The notes under the pieces: generated by a model | Told to the model about the DNA's origin: nothing | The model's input: the letters and a program-made list of their open reading frames with translations, nothing else | The model's database searches: none | Shown: piece after piece, positions 32,390-42,286 of the stretch | How the letters are laid out: each line of letters starts with the position of its first letter | Numbering within the stretch: position 1 is the stretch's first letter | NCBI GenBank assembly: GCA_963575745.1 | Contig: CAUYUJ010016358.1 | Span: 193,204 to 257,203, forward strand | Length of the DNA: 64,000 nt | DNA from: Prorocentrum cordatum | Lineage: Eukaryota > Sar > Dinophyceae > Prorocentrales > Prorocentraceae | Reading direction: 5' to 3' | Made by a program: the position numbers and the translations under genes

Positions 32390-33540
32390 GTGCGCACTTG
32401 TCCGGTGGAGCTCCAGTGTCACAGAAGATGCCTCTGTGGCTGCCTCGTCGTCGAGACGCTTCGAATGCTGTGTAGTTTCCTCGTAGCCTCCTTTCCATGC
32501 CTCTGTAGCTTCCACGCGCTCCTGCGTCGCCGAGTTTCTTCTTGCAGCGTCCTTGTCGTGTCGCGGGGTGCGTTTGCGTCACTTCGGTGTTGCTGCGCCT
32601 TGAGACGTGTCTCTGCAGCTTCTCCGTCTCATCGGGGACTCCAGCGTCACCGAATTGGTTCCCGTATTGCGCTTGTCGTTCCAGGTCGTGCGCACGCGCG
32701 CAGAATGTTTCTCTGCTGCGTCCTTGTCGCATCAGGATCTCCAGCGTCGCAGAATGTATCCTTGTAGCGCCTCTTCTTCCAGGGCGGCGTGGTCCCGAGT
32801 CGCCGCGGACGACTCGCCGGGGACGGTTCCATTCGATTCCACGGACGATCGTGCGCATGTAGTTTGCCACGCGCCTGCGCGCGCGCGGAGAGGGCCTGGG
32901 CGCCCTGCCGCCTGCGGGCGACCGCGCGGGTTAGCCCCCGTTGAAGCCCAAAAAAGGCATTTCCACACGCCGGGTAAAGCCTAGAAGGGCTTTCGTCTGC
33001 CTGATCCTTGCCCCCCGCTTTCCTCCTTCTTCTTTCATCGAAGTCAGAACCCCCGCCCCCTATGACGTCCTCCGCTGGCCTGGGTGGTCTACTCAGGTCG
33101 CGGGGGGGGATAGGGGGGGGGTCGTTGCCACGGCTGGTGCCTCGTTTTCATGACGGGGAGGGGGGGGTGCACCGTTCCCTCGGATGGGCACATCCCCCCC
33201 TCCAAGGGCCTCCGAGCCCTCCCTCTCCGTCCTTTTCTTCTCCCTTATCCTTCCCTCCCTCGCGGTTTTCGAAGCCTTTGGCGCCTCCGCCCACCACCCT
33301 TGGGAGTATCCTAATGGCCTCCGGCCCACCCCGCCACCGTGCCGTGCCGGCGGATAAGAGGCGCATGGAGTAGACGAGATGGTTAAAGGGGGAGCCAGTG
33401 GCTTCAATCGGGCGTTGTGGAGCGCGCGCGCGCAGTTGGGTTCTGCAGGGTGTCCCTGGGGGTTGTCTTTTTGTCAGTGTATACAAAGGGGGAAATGTTG
33501 TCGAATTTGGGACGTATGGTTCTTTCTTTTTGCATGCGTC
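32390..33540. other. degenerate repeats, no gene recognised
   Basis: From 32400 to 32790 short related blocks recur (CAGCGTC, CGAATTGG or CAGAATGT, then TTGTAGC or CTGCAGC), like an old tandem array. The rest to 33540 is unassigned and contains G and C runs at 33105-33175. Confidence 0.45.
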
Positions 33541-35190
33541 TGGGCCCCGAACGGCTCACGCGAGGACGAGGGGCCCGAACGACTCACACCGCGAGGAGCC
33601 CGAACGACTCACGCACAAGGAGGGGCCCGAACGACTCACACCAGGACGAGGGGCCCGAACGACTCACACCACGAGGAGCCCGAACGACTCACACACAAGG
33701 AGGAACCCGAACGACTCACCCCAGGACGAGGGCCCCGAACGACTCACACCACGAGGAGCCCGAACGCCTCACACACAAGGAGGGGCCCGAACGAATCACA
33801 CCAGGACGAGGGGCCCGAACGACTCACACCACGAGGAGCCCGAACGACTCACACAAGGAGGGGCCCGAACGAATCACACCAGGACGAGGGGCCCGAACGA
33901 CTCACACGTCGAGGAACCCGAAAGAGTCACACACAAGGAGGGGCCCGAACGACGCACACCAGGACGAGGGACCCGAACGACTCACACCACGAGGAGCCCG
34001 AACGACACACACACAAGGAGGAGCCCGAACGACTCGCACGAGGACGAGGGGCCCGACCGACTCACACCACGAGGAGCCCGAACGACTCACACTCAAGGAA
34101 GAACCCGAACGACTCACACCAGGACGAGGGGCCCGAACGACTCACCCAACGGGGAGCCCGAACGATTCACACACAAGGAAGGGCCCGAACGACTCACACC
34201 AGGACGAGGGACCCGAACGACTCACACCACGAGGAGCCCGAACGACTCACACACAAGGAGGGGCCCGACGAATCGCAACAGGACGTGAGGCCCGAACGAC
34301 TCACACGTCGAGGAACCCGAAAGAGTCACACACAAGGAGGGGCCCGAACGACGCACGCCAGGACGAGGGGCCCGAACGATTCGAACGACTCACACCAGGA
34401 CGGAGCCCGAACGACTCACACCACGAGGAGCCCGAACGACTCACAAGGAAGGGGGGCCCGAACGACTCACACCAGGACGAGGGGTGACTCACGACTCACA
34501 CGAGGAGCCCGAACGACTCACACACAAGGAGGGGCTCGAACGGCTCGCACCAGGACGAGGGCCCGAACGACTCACGCCACGAGGAGCCCGAACGACTCAC
34601 ACACAAGGAGGAGCCCGAACGTCTCACACGAGGACGAGGGGCCCGAACGACTCGCACCACGAGGAGCCCGAACGACTCACACTCAAGGAAGAACCCGAAC
34701 GACTCACACCAGGACGAGGGGCCCGAACGACTCACCCCACGGGGAGCCCGAACGACTCACACTCAAGGAAGGGCCCGAACGACTCACACCAGGACAAGGG
34801 ACCCTAACGAATCACACCACGAGGAGCCCGAACGACTCACACACAAGGAGGGGCCCGAACGAATCACAACAGGACGAGAGGCCCGAACGACTCACATCAC
34901 GAGGAGCTCGAACGACTCACCCGCAAGAAGGGGCCCGAACGACCCACACCAGGACGAGGGGCCCGAACGACTCACACCACGAGGAGCCCGAACCACTCAC
35001 ACACAAGGAGGGACCCGAACGACTCACACCAGGACGGGGGGGCCGAACGACTCACACCAGGACGAGGGGCCCGAGCGACTCACACCACGAGGGGCCCGAA
35101 CGACTCACACACAAGGGGGGGTTCGAACGACTCACACCAGGACGAGAGGCCCGAACGACTCGCGCCACGAGGAGCCCGAACGACACACAC
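33541..35190. repeat. 80-bp higher-order tandem array (CCGAACGACTCAC)
   Basis: Three related monomers of about 28, 25 and 27 bp, all containing CCCGAACGACTCACAC but ending CAGGAC, CAC or ACAAG, repeat in fixed order to give an 80-bp higher-order unit. About 20 such units are seen, with some deletions. No monomer contains a stop in any plus frame, so all three frames are open for hundreds of codons; this is a repeat property, not evidence for protein. Confidence 0.95.
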
Positions 35191-35219
35191 AACGAGGGGA
35201 CTTCTGGGTGTCTTCTGTG

Positions 35220-35965
35220 GTTCTCGTGAGTTTTCTGTGAGTCGTTCGGGTGGTTTTCTGCGAGTCGTTTGGGCCGCTCGTTTCCTGGGTTTTTTTGTGA
35301 GTCGTTCGAGCCGTTCGCTCGTTTGCGCATGCTTCTGGGGGTTTTCTGTGAGTCGTTCGGGCCGCTCGTCCTGGTGTGAGTCGTTCGGGTCCCTCCTTGT
35401 GTGTAAGTCGTTCGGGCTCCCCGTGGTGTGAGTCGTTCGGGCTCCTCGTGGTGTGAGTCGTTCGGGCCCCTCGTCCTGATGTGAGTCGTTCGGGCCCCTC
35501 CTTGTGTGTGAGTCGTTCGGGCTCCTCGTGGTGTGAGTCGTTCGGGCCCGTCGTCCTGGTGTGAGTCGTTCGGCCCCCTCCTTGTGTGTGAGTCGTTCGG
35601 GCCCCTCGTGGCGTGAGTCGTTCGGGCCTCTCGTCCTGGTGTGATTTTTTCGGGCCCCTCCTTGTGTGGGTCGTTCGGGCTCCTCGTGGTGTGAGTCGTT
35701 CGGGCCCCTCGTCCTGGTGTGAGTCGTTCGGGCCCCTCCGTGTGTGTGAGTCGTTCGGGCTCCTCGTGGTGTGAGTCGTTCGGGCCCCTCGTCCTGGTGT
35801 GAGTCGTTCGGGCCCCTGCTCGTGTGTGAGTCGTTCGGGTTCCACGTGGTGTGAGTCGTTCGAGCCCCTCGTCCTGGTGTGAGTCGTTCGGGCCCCTTCT
35901 TGTGCGTGAGTCGTTCGGGGTCCTCGTGGTGTGTGTCGTTCGGGCCCCTCGTCCTGGTATCTCGC
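35220..35965. repeat. same array in inverted orientation
   Basis: GTGAGTCGTTCGGG monomers of the same three types in the opposite orientation, starting within about 30 bp of the end of the previous array. Together they form an inverted repeat with arms of roughly 700 bp. Confidence 0.93.
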
Positions 35966-36191
35966 CTTCGCTGGTTCCTCCGGTCTCGCCTTTGCTGGTG
36001 CCTAGTTCTCCTGGTTTTTTCTGGTTTCCTATCGGGTTTACTGATCGTGCTGGCTCTGGGGATTTCACTATTGCTGGTTCCTGGGAGTCGTGACAAGGGG
36101 CTCGGGTTCACAAGGGAGTGTGACGAAGGCTAGGGTCCACAAGGGTTTTACCATCAGAGGGTCGAAGGGGTTACGATTCCCTAGCGATTTT

Positions 36192-36242
36192 CCGTAGCCA
36201 TTGTGGCCCAAGGCAAGTTGGCCCAAGCCATATTTGGCTTAC
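36192..36242 (+). other. three tandem DinoSL relics
   Basis: 36192-36212 matches the 21-nt leader with two substitutions (CCGTAGCCATTGTGGCCCAA then G). 36213-36227 (GCAAGTTGGCCCAAG) and 36228-36242 (CCATATTTGGCTTAC) are two more degenerate copies missing their first bases. Successive leaders are expected when a retrogene is transcribed, trans-spliced just upstream of the old relic and retroposed again. Confidence 0.85.
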
Positions 36243-36328
36243 TGTTAGCTCCGCGTACCATTTGTGCAGTGAGCTTAGCTTTGACTCACGCTCTTCTTTC
36301 CAACATCTGAGGGCGTGCGACAGAGTTT

Positions 36329-39310
36329 ATGGAGATGCCAGTCGTGGACTTACGTGAGGTTCACGCGCCCTTGCCTCGAGCGGTGCGAGACTTGCAGGGG
36401 GCGATGATGGAAACGATGCCTGCGGCTGGAGACGGCGCGTGCGCCATTCATTCTGTGTGGGGCGAGTGGGAGTGGGGTGAGCTGGTCAAGCGCGACGCTC
36501 GCTCGTTTCTCCGCGAAGCATTCGGTCCCACCGTTGACATCTTCAAATCGAGGCTGTCGTCCGAGGAGCTGCTGGGCGACATGGAATGGGCACTCTGGGA
36601 TTTGATCCAACCCTTTGCGAAGCAGTCGGACCCCTTCGGTGCTCCGCTGCACGCGGGAGATAACGAAGGTCAGCACGTGTGGCACTGCCTTCTGGAATCC
36701 TATTTCGACATTGCTCAGCGCTGCGTTGAGGCATGTCGGGAAGAACTGCAAAAGTTTGAATTGCACAGGGAGCGTGAAACAAGGATAATGCAAGAGTTTG
36801 GTTCTCTCTGCGTCGAAGATTTTCAGGATGTCTTCATAATGCTTTTGATGCGATCCCTGGGGTTGTTGGATAAGTACACGGCAGAAGCATCTGATGAGTT
36901 CTCCGGAGGGCGCCGCCTGAGCAAGTGCGAGGCGCTGTTCGCGGGAACCGCTGGCGCTCGAGAGTGGCACAGAAGTGTCGTTGAAGACGCATGTCTCCAG
37001 AACTCATTCGATTTGTTTTTCAGTAAGATTCACGACGTGGCTGACGGCCTCGATTTCGACGGCGGCGTCGATCTGGAACCTGCAACGGCTTTCGCAGAGT
37101 CTGTGGACAAGGCCAGGGAGTGCAACTACCAATCTGCCGGGCTGCCCGCAAATTTCTTCAACGCTGTCTATCCTGCCTATCTGGAAGCCATGACTACGTG
37201 CGCATATTATTATTATTTCAGTGACATCGAACTGCTTGCGCTGGCGCGTTGCAAGAGGCAGAATGTCGTCATTTTCGTGCACTGCTCTGCGACGCACGAG
37301 TTGACACACGCGCGTTCGCACGTCGGAGACCCGAGCCTTCCGGTGGTCGCCACGTCCCTGCGAGATGACGGCGGACAGGGTGCTGTCCGAACACACTTCG
37401 AGCGGCTGCGGGTTCGCCCGCAGGAGCATTTGCCTGGGCGGGGGAGAAGCCCGGAAGGCGATCGCTCCACTGAAGATGATGGGCACAGAGAGGCGAAGCG
37501 CCCGAAAACCCAGAGTGAAAGAGCCCCGGCACGTCCCCCTGCCGAAGAGAGAAGCCGCGGAGACGGGAACGATGGAGCGGTGGGGCTGCCGCCGCCGCCG
37601 CCTGGGGCGCGCGCTGGGCGGCGCGCGACCGGCGGAAAGTCTGGATTGCATCTGGGGGAGGATTTCGAAATGCATAGTGGATGCGACGCCGGTTGCGACG
37701 ACCACGTCAATGCGGCGGAGAGCCAGGGCGCAGCCTCGGGAATGCCGGCTGTCGCCGCGACTGAAGGAGGCCAGTGCGTCACGGACGTGCTCGATTTCTT
37801 GGGGTTTCAGTGCCCAGGCCATGCAGGAACGCCAGCTGTCGAGGCAACTGACAGAGACAAAGGCATCGCTTCGGGGTCAAGCGAAGGCGCCGGCGAGGAA
37901 TCTGAAAGCGAAGGGGGCGACGGCGTGGAGGAGCCATATTTTGCAGTTGGCACCAACGCGGAGCAGGTCCGTGGAGCGCCCGTGGAAATGGGCGCGATTG
38001 ATGGCCGCTGCCGAGAACTCCGCAAACTCATGCGAGAACGGCCCACGCTGCCGCTGACAGCGGACGGCGCAGTCTTGACAGCTCCCGATATGGAAACTGG
38101 AGTGAAGTTGCCTTTGTACTCGTGTCCTTTCCAGAACAACCAGAGTGGGCCTTGCCGTTTCCACGCGAGTGACCGGGCAGCCTTCTTGCACCATATTGCC
38201 GGGGGCGCCAGGGATCGCACGCATGCCAGCGTGATAAGTAAGATCTGCAACAATGATATTCGCTGGATGACGAACTTGGACTACGTATACGGGGCCATGG
38301 CCGTTGCCGAGCGGGAGCGGTGGCCAATGTTGGGGCTGTCGACAACTCGGCGATCCCTGAACCTGCTCGCGCTTCGTCACAACGACGAGACGACGAGATG
38401 TCTGGCCTGTTTCATACGCGGTCAGCTTCGCACGACGTGCGCGGGGTACCCGCCAGTTGACCTGGAGTCGAGTTCCATCTCCCTCGCGTCTGGCAACGTC
38501 GAGATAAAATATTGGAAAGAGGCGGCTTTCCAGGACGTTGAAAAGAACTTCCCTGGAACCCTGCTCAACAACTGCGGGTTCGATCTATGGCAGAAGCGGT
38601 GCGTGGATGGGGACCTCGCGTCAAGCAAGGCGTACCCGTGGAGAGGACAACAGGTGTTAAGTGAACCGTTGAGCACCTGTGTTGGAAACCAGGAGCGCCA
38701 CGTGTCGCGGTGGGCCGTCCAGTTCAGCCTCGAAGGCAGATCAGGGAAGTTATTCGGGTGCACTGAGGACGTCCGCTGTTTCGCGTGCCCCGACAGACAT
38801 TCGGAGGATTGGGAGGCGCCGCCGTTTTGCAGGAAACTCTGCCCGCAGTGCGAGGTGCCAGTTTGCCGCGACTGCACGGGGAAATTAAGGGATCACGAGG
38901 CGGCATCCTCGTTCCTCGACGGCGGGACCATCCCTATGAGCATAGCGAACGACCATTACTACGGCCACGTGAGTCGATACATTGTGGAGAACGACGTCAC
39001 GTGGCTGGAGTGCGCGGCGTGCTGCACCGTGTGGAGTACGATGTTGGTCTATTACCTGGAGGCCCCGCGCGGCAACCTGATCGACGTCCCGCTCGGCAAG
39101 CCGGAAGCCAGGACGCAGGTGAAGGTCGGGCCCCCGGAGACCAGGACAAAAATAAACCAGGACACGGAAAACCAAGCAATCGACATCTTTTCCTGCAGTG
39201 TCACGTTTTTCAGCACCCGTGCAAGTTGTGCTCGCTGCGCTGCAGGACTCGGGTTTGCGTCTGGGTTCGAGGCCTGTGGTCGGGTTTATTTTCGAAATGC
39301 AGCAGTGCAG
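36329..39310 (+). CDS. OTU protease / Helitron-like protein, C-terminally truncated
   Basis: The ATG at 36329 follows the leader relics by 87 bp and opens an uninterrupted frame. Residues about 1-360 look like an OTU cysteine protease: GDGACAIHS (Asp35, Cys38) and a final THFERLR His motif near 355. Residues about 360-590 are a low-complexity, acidic and basic linker. Then come Cys/His-rich segments (CPFQNNQSGPCRFH; CFACPDRH; LCPQCEVPVCRDC) and ANDHYYGHVSRYIVENDVTW. The last segment resembles the Cys-rich region N-terminal to Rep-helicase in Helitron-type proteins, where OTU domains are also known. No Rep or helicase is present. From about 39310 the frame runs into minisatellite DNA to a stop at 39559, so the real C-terminus is lost; homology may already shift frame near 39195. 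Confidence 0.6.
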
Positions 39311-41072
39311 TGTTTCGTTCGCGCGGGCCTCTTGGGGGCGTCTTGGAGGCTCCGGAGGCCTCGTGGGGGATTATTGGGCGCCTCTTGGGGGACTCTTGGG
39401 GGCCTCTTGCGGCGTCTTGGGGCTTCTTGGGGGCCTCTCGGGGGCCTTTTGGGAGCCTATGGGAGCGTCTTGGGAGCCTCTTGGGGGCCTCGTCCTTCCT
39501 TGTGTGAGCGCCTCGGGCCTCTCACTGTGTGTGAGTCGTTCGGGTTCCTCGTAGTGTGAGTCGTTCGGGCCCCTGGTCCTGGTGTGCGTCGTTCGGGCCC
39601 TTCCTTGTGTGTGAGTCGTTCGGGCTTCTCATTCTGTGAGTCGTTCGGGCCCCTCGTCCTGGTGTGAGTCGTTCGGGCCCTTCCTTGTGGTGCGAGTCGT
39701 TCGGGCTCCTCGTGGTGCGAGTCGTTCGAACCGCTCGTCCTGGTGTGCGTCGCTCGGGCCCCTCCTTGTGTGTGAGTTGTTCGGGCTCCTCGTGGTGTGA
39801 GTCGCTGGGGCCCCTCGTCCTGGGGTGAGTCGTTAGGCCTCCTCGTGGGCGTCTTGGGGGCCTTTTGGAAGCTCTCGGGGCTCCTTGGGGCGCTCTTTGT
39901 GGTCTCTTGGGCGCCTCGGGGGGGCCTCGAGAGGCGTCTTGGGGCTTCTTGGAAGCCTCTTTGGGGCCTCTGGGGGGCCTCTGGGGGCCTCTTGGGGGCG
40001 TCTTGGGGGCCTCGTCCTTCCTTGTGTGGGTCCCTCGGGCCCCCCAGTGTGTGTGAGTCGCTCGGGTTCCTCGTAGTGTGAGTCGTTCGGAGCCCTGGTC
40101 CTGGCGTGCGTCGTTCGGGCCCCTCCTGGTGTGTGAGTCCTTCGGGCTCCTCACGGTGTGAGTCGTTCGGGCCCCTCGTCCTCGCGTGAGTCGTTCGGGC
40201 GCCTCCTTGCGTGTGAGTCGTTCGGGCTCCTCGTGGTGTGAGTCGTTCCGACCGCTCGTCCTGGCGCGCGTCGTTCGGGCCCCTCCTTGTGTGTAAGTTG
40301 GTCGGGCTCCTCGTGGTGTGAGTCGTTGGGGCCCCTCGTCCTGGGGTGAGTGGTTCGGGCCCCGCATTGTATGTGAGTCGTTCGGGCTCCTCGTGGCGTG
40401 CGTCGTTCGGGCCCCTCCTTGTGTGTGAGTCCTTCGGGCTCCTCGTGGTGTGAGTCGTTCGGGCCCCTCGTCCTGGCGTGAGTCGTTCGGGCGCCTCCTT
40501 GCGTGCGAGTCCTTCGGGCTCCTCGTGGTGTGAGTCGTTCGGACCGCTCGTCCTGGTGTGCGTCGCTCGGGCCCCTCCTTGTGTGTAAGTTGTTCGGGCT
40601 CCTCGTGGTGTTCGTCGCCCCTCGTCCTGGGGTGAGTGGTTCGGGCCCCGCATTGTATGTGAGTCGTTGGGGCTCCTTGTGGTGTGAGTCGTTCGGGCCC
40701 CTCGTCCTGGCGTGCGTCGTCCGGGCCCCTCCTTGCGCGTGAGTCGTTCGAGTTCCTCGTGGTGGGAGTCGTTCGAGCCCTTCGTCCTGGTGTGAGTCGT
40801 TCGGGCTCCTCGTGGTGTGAGTCGTTCGGGCGCCTCGTCTTGGTGCGAGGCGTTCGGGCCCTTCCTTGTGGAGTAACTCGTTCTGGCTCCTCGTGGTGTG
40901 AGTCGTTGGGGTCTTTCGTCCTGGTGTGAGTCGTTCGGGCTCCTCGTTGGGCCTGTTGGGGGCCTCTTGGAGCTCTTGGGGCGTCTGGGGGGCCTCTTGG
41001 GGGCCTCTTGGGGGCCTCTTGGAGCCTCTTGGGGCCTCTTGGGGGCCTCTTGGGAGCATCGAGGGGACCTCT
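39311..41072. repeat. alternating GGGGGCCTCTT and GTGAGTCGTTCGGG arrays
   Basis: Blocks alternate: minisatellite (39320-39495), GTGAGTCGTTCGGG monomers (39530-39840), minisatellite (39845-40015), monomers (40050-40945), minisatellite (40950-41060). The last block ends about 12 bp before the DinoSL of the LINE, so the element appears to have inserted in or next to the array. Long open frames here are repeat artefacts. Confidence 0.93.
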
Positions 41073-41093
41073 CCGTAGCCATTTTGGCTCAAG
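41073..41093 (+). other. perfect DinoSL copy (21 nt)
   Basis: Exact match to the leader core from CCGTAGCC to GGCTCAAG, followed directly by ATGGTGTGC. The other LINE has the same kind of junction (CTCAAG then ATGTGCGG). The ATG at 41094 is out of frame with ORF1. Confidence 0.98.
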
Positions 41094-41197
41094 ATGGTGT
41101 GCTCGGGAGGCTTTCAGCCTCCGTGCATTCGCGAGAGCTGCCGCTGCAGCAACCTCCAGTGCCCTTGTGGGCTCGTGTCGGCGCGTGGGGCGCACCG

Positions 41198-42280
41198 ATG
41201 GCGGGCGGCGAGAACGACTGGGAGGTCAAGGGCGGCGGTCGGCGCAACAGGAAGCAGAAGCCGTCTCTGGTGTGGACAGTCGGAGGCAAAGGCGGTGGCT
41301 CGTCCTGGGTGGGGGCGGGCCCGAGTGACACATGGACGTGTGGGGCTTGCGGTACAGGTGCGAACTGGAGTACGCGTACGTCCTGCCGGGCCTGTGGCGC
41401 GGGTCGCCCTGGGTACAAAGGCAAGGGCAAGGTCACTTCCACGCCTGAGGTGGGGCAGTGGTCCCGCACCTCCTTCCCACCAGTGGCGGCCAGGCCTTGG
41501 CGCGCGGCCGCGGAGGCCAAGGCGCCTACGGCTTTGCAGAAGCTGGAGGAGCGCAGGAAGGTCCTGGTCCAGTGCGCCAAAGACTGGGGGGGTGACGCGC
41601 CTCACCTCGACCAGGCGGTGGCCGACGTCGACAGGCAGATCCAGGACGCCAAGGCGGAGCGCACGCAGGCGAAGCCTTTGTCTGGCCAGCTGCGTGAGGC
41701 GCAGGTCCAGCTGGGGCAGATCGACAGGCAGCTTGAGCGCTTGGCAGAGACCGAGAGGAAGGCCAACCAGATGCTGCTCGAGGTCAAGAAGGAGAGGGAT
41801 GAGGCTGCGAAGCGCAAGGAGGAGCTGGCGACCACGATCCTGGAGCTCCAGGGGAAGATTGCGGTGGCGGGCCCAGCGGCCCCAGCCTCAAACCTCGACG
41901 TCATCCGAGTGCAGTTGGAGTGCATCGCCAAGTCCGTCGGCAGCGACATCCAGTCCCTCGGCCTCAATTTTGCCACGCTCGAGTCCCTCCTGGAGGCCAA
42001 GGCTAAGGAAGGGGCAGCAAAGGCTGAGGCTGCTGATACTGGTGCTGCTAAGCAGCCTGGTCAGGCTGACGACGGGGACGGTACAGAGGACGAATCCATG
42101 GGAGACATCGTGGGGGCTGAGGAGTTGCCACCAGGTGTCACCGAGACCGAACGTAAGTGGATTAACGGGCAGGAGCCAGTGCCCGACCAGGAGGAGAACC
42201 CGCACTTGTTCAAGCGGTACCAAGAGGTGCTCATGTCGGTGCATTCCTGCCAGTTGGCCAAGAGGCAGCGAAAAGGGTAG
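41198..42280 (+). CDS. LINE ORF1: RanBP2-type zinc finger and coiled-coil RNA-binding protein
   Basis: A 360-residue protein. Residues about 45-70 form a RanBP2-type zinc finger (WTCGACGTGANWSTRTSCRA then CG), a fold that binds single-stranded RNA. Residues about 110-225 are a long coiled coil, including AVADVDRQIQDAKAERTQAK, RLAETERKANQMLLEVKKER. The C-terminal third is acidic with a basic end (KRQRKG). ORF1 proteins package the element RNA and often form trimers through the coiled coil. I chose the ATG at 41198 because it is the first in this frame after the leader. The upstream ATG at 41094 opens a competing frame that overlaps ORF1 for its whole length but has the Arg/Cys/Ser composition of a shadow. 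ORF2 starts 6 bp after the TAG. Confidence 0.9.
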   Translation: MAGGENDWEVKGGGRRNRKQKPSLVWTVGGKGGGSSWVGAGPSDTWTCGACGTGANWSTRTSCRACGAGRPGYKGKGKVTSTPEVGQWSRTSFPPVAARPWRAAAEAKAPTALQKLEERRKVLVQCAKDWGGDAPHLDQAVADVDRQIQDAKAERTQAKPLSGQLREAQVQLGQIDRQLERLAETERKANQMLLEVKKERDEAAKRKEELATTILELQGKIAVAGPAAPASNLDVIRVQLECIAKSVGSDIQSLGLNFATLESLLEAKAKEGAAKAEAADTGAAKQPGQADDGDGTEDESMGDIVGAEELPPGVTETERKWINGQEPVPDQEENPHLFKRYQEVLMSVHSCQLAKRQRKG

Positions 42281-42286
42281 CTTGCC

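Noticed and set aside
33379-35229. 616-codon open frame (and two more in the other plus frames)
   Set aside because: It lies wholly in an 80-bp satellite whose monomers lack stops in every frame; there is no non-repeat sequence to support a protein.
39457-41195. long minus-strand frames of about 540-560 codons
   Set aside because: Same satellite family as at 33.5 kb read on the other strand.
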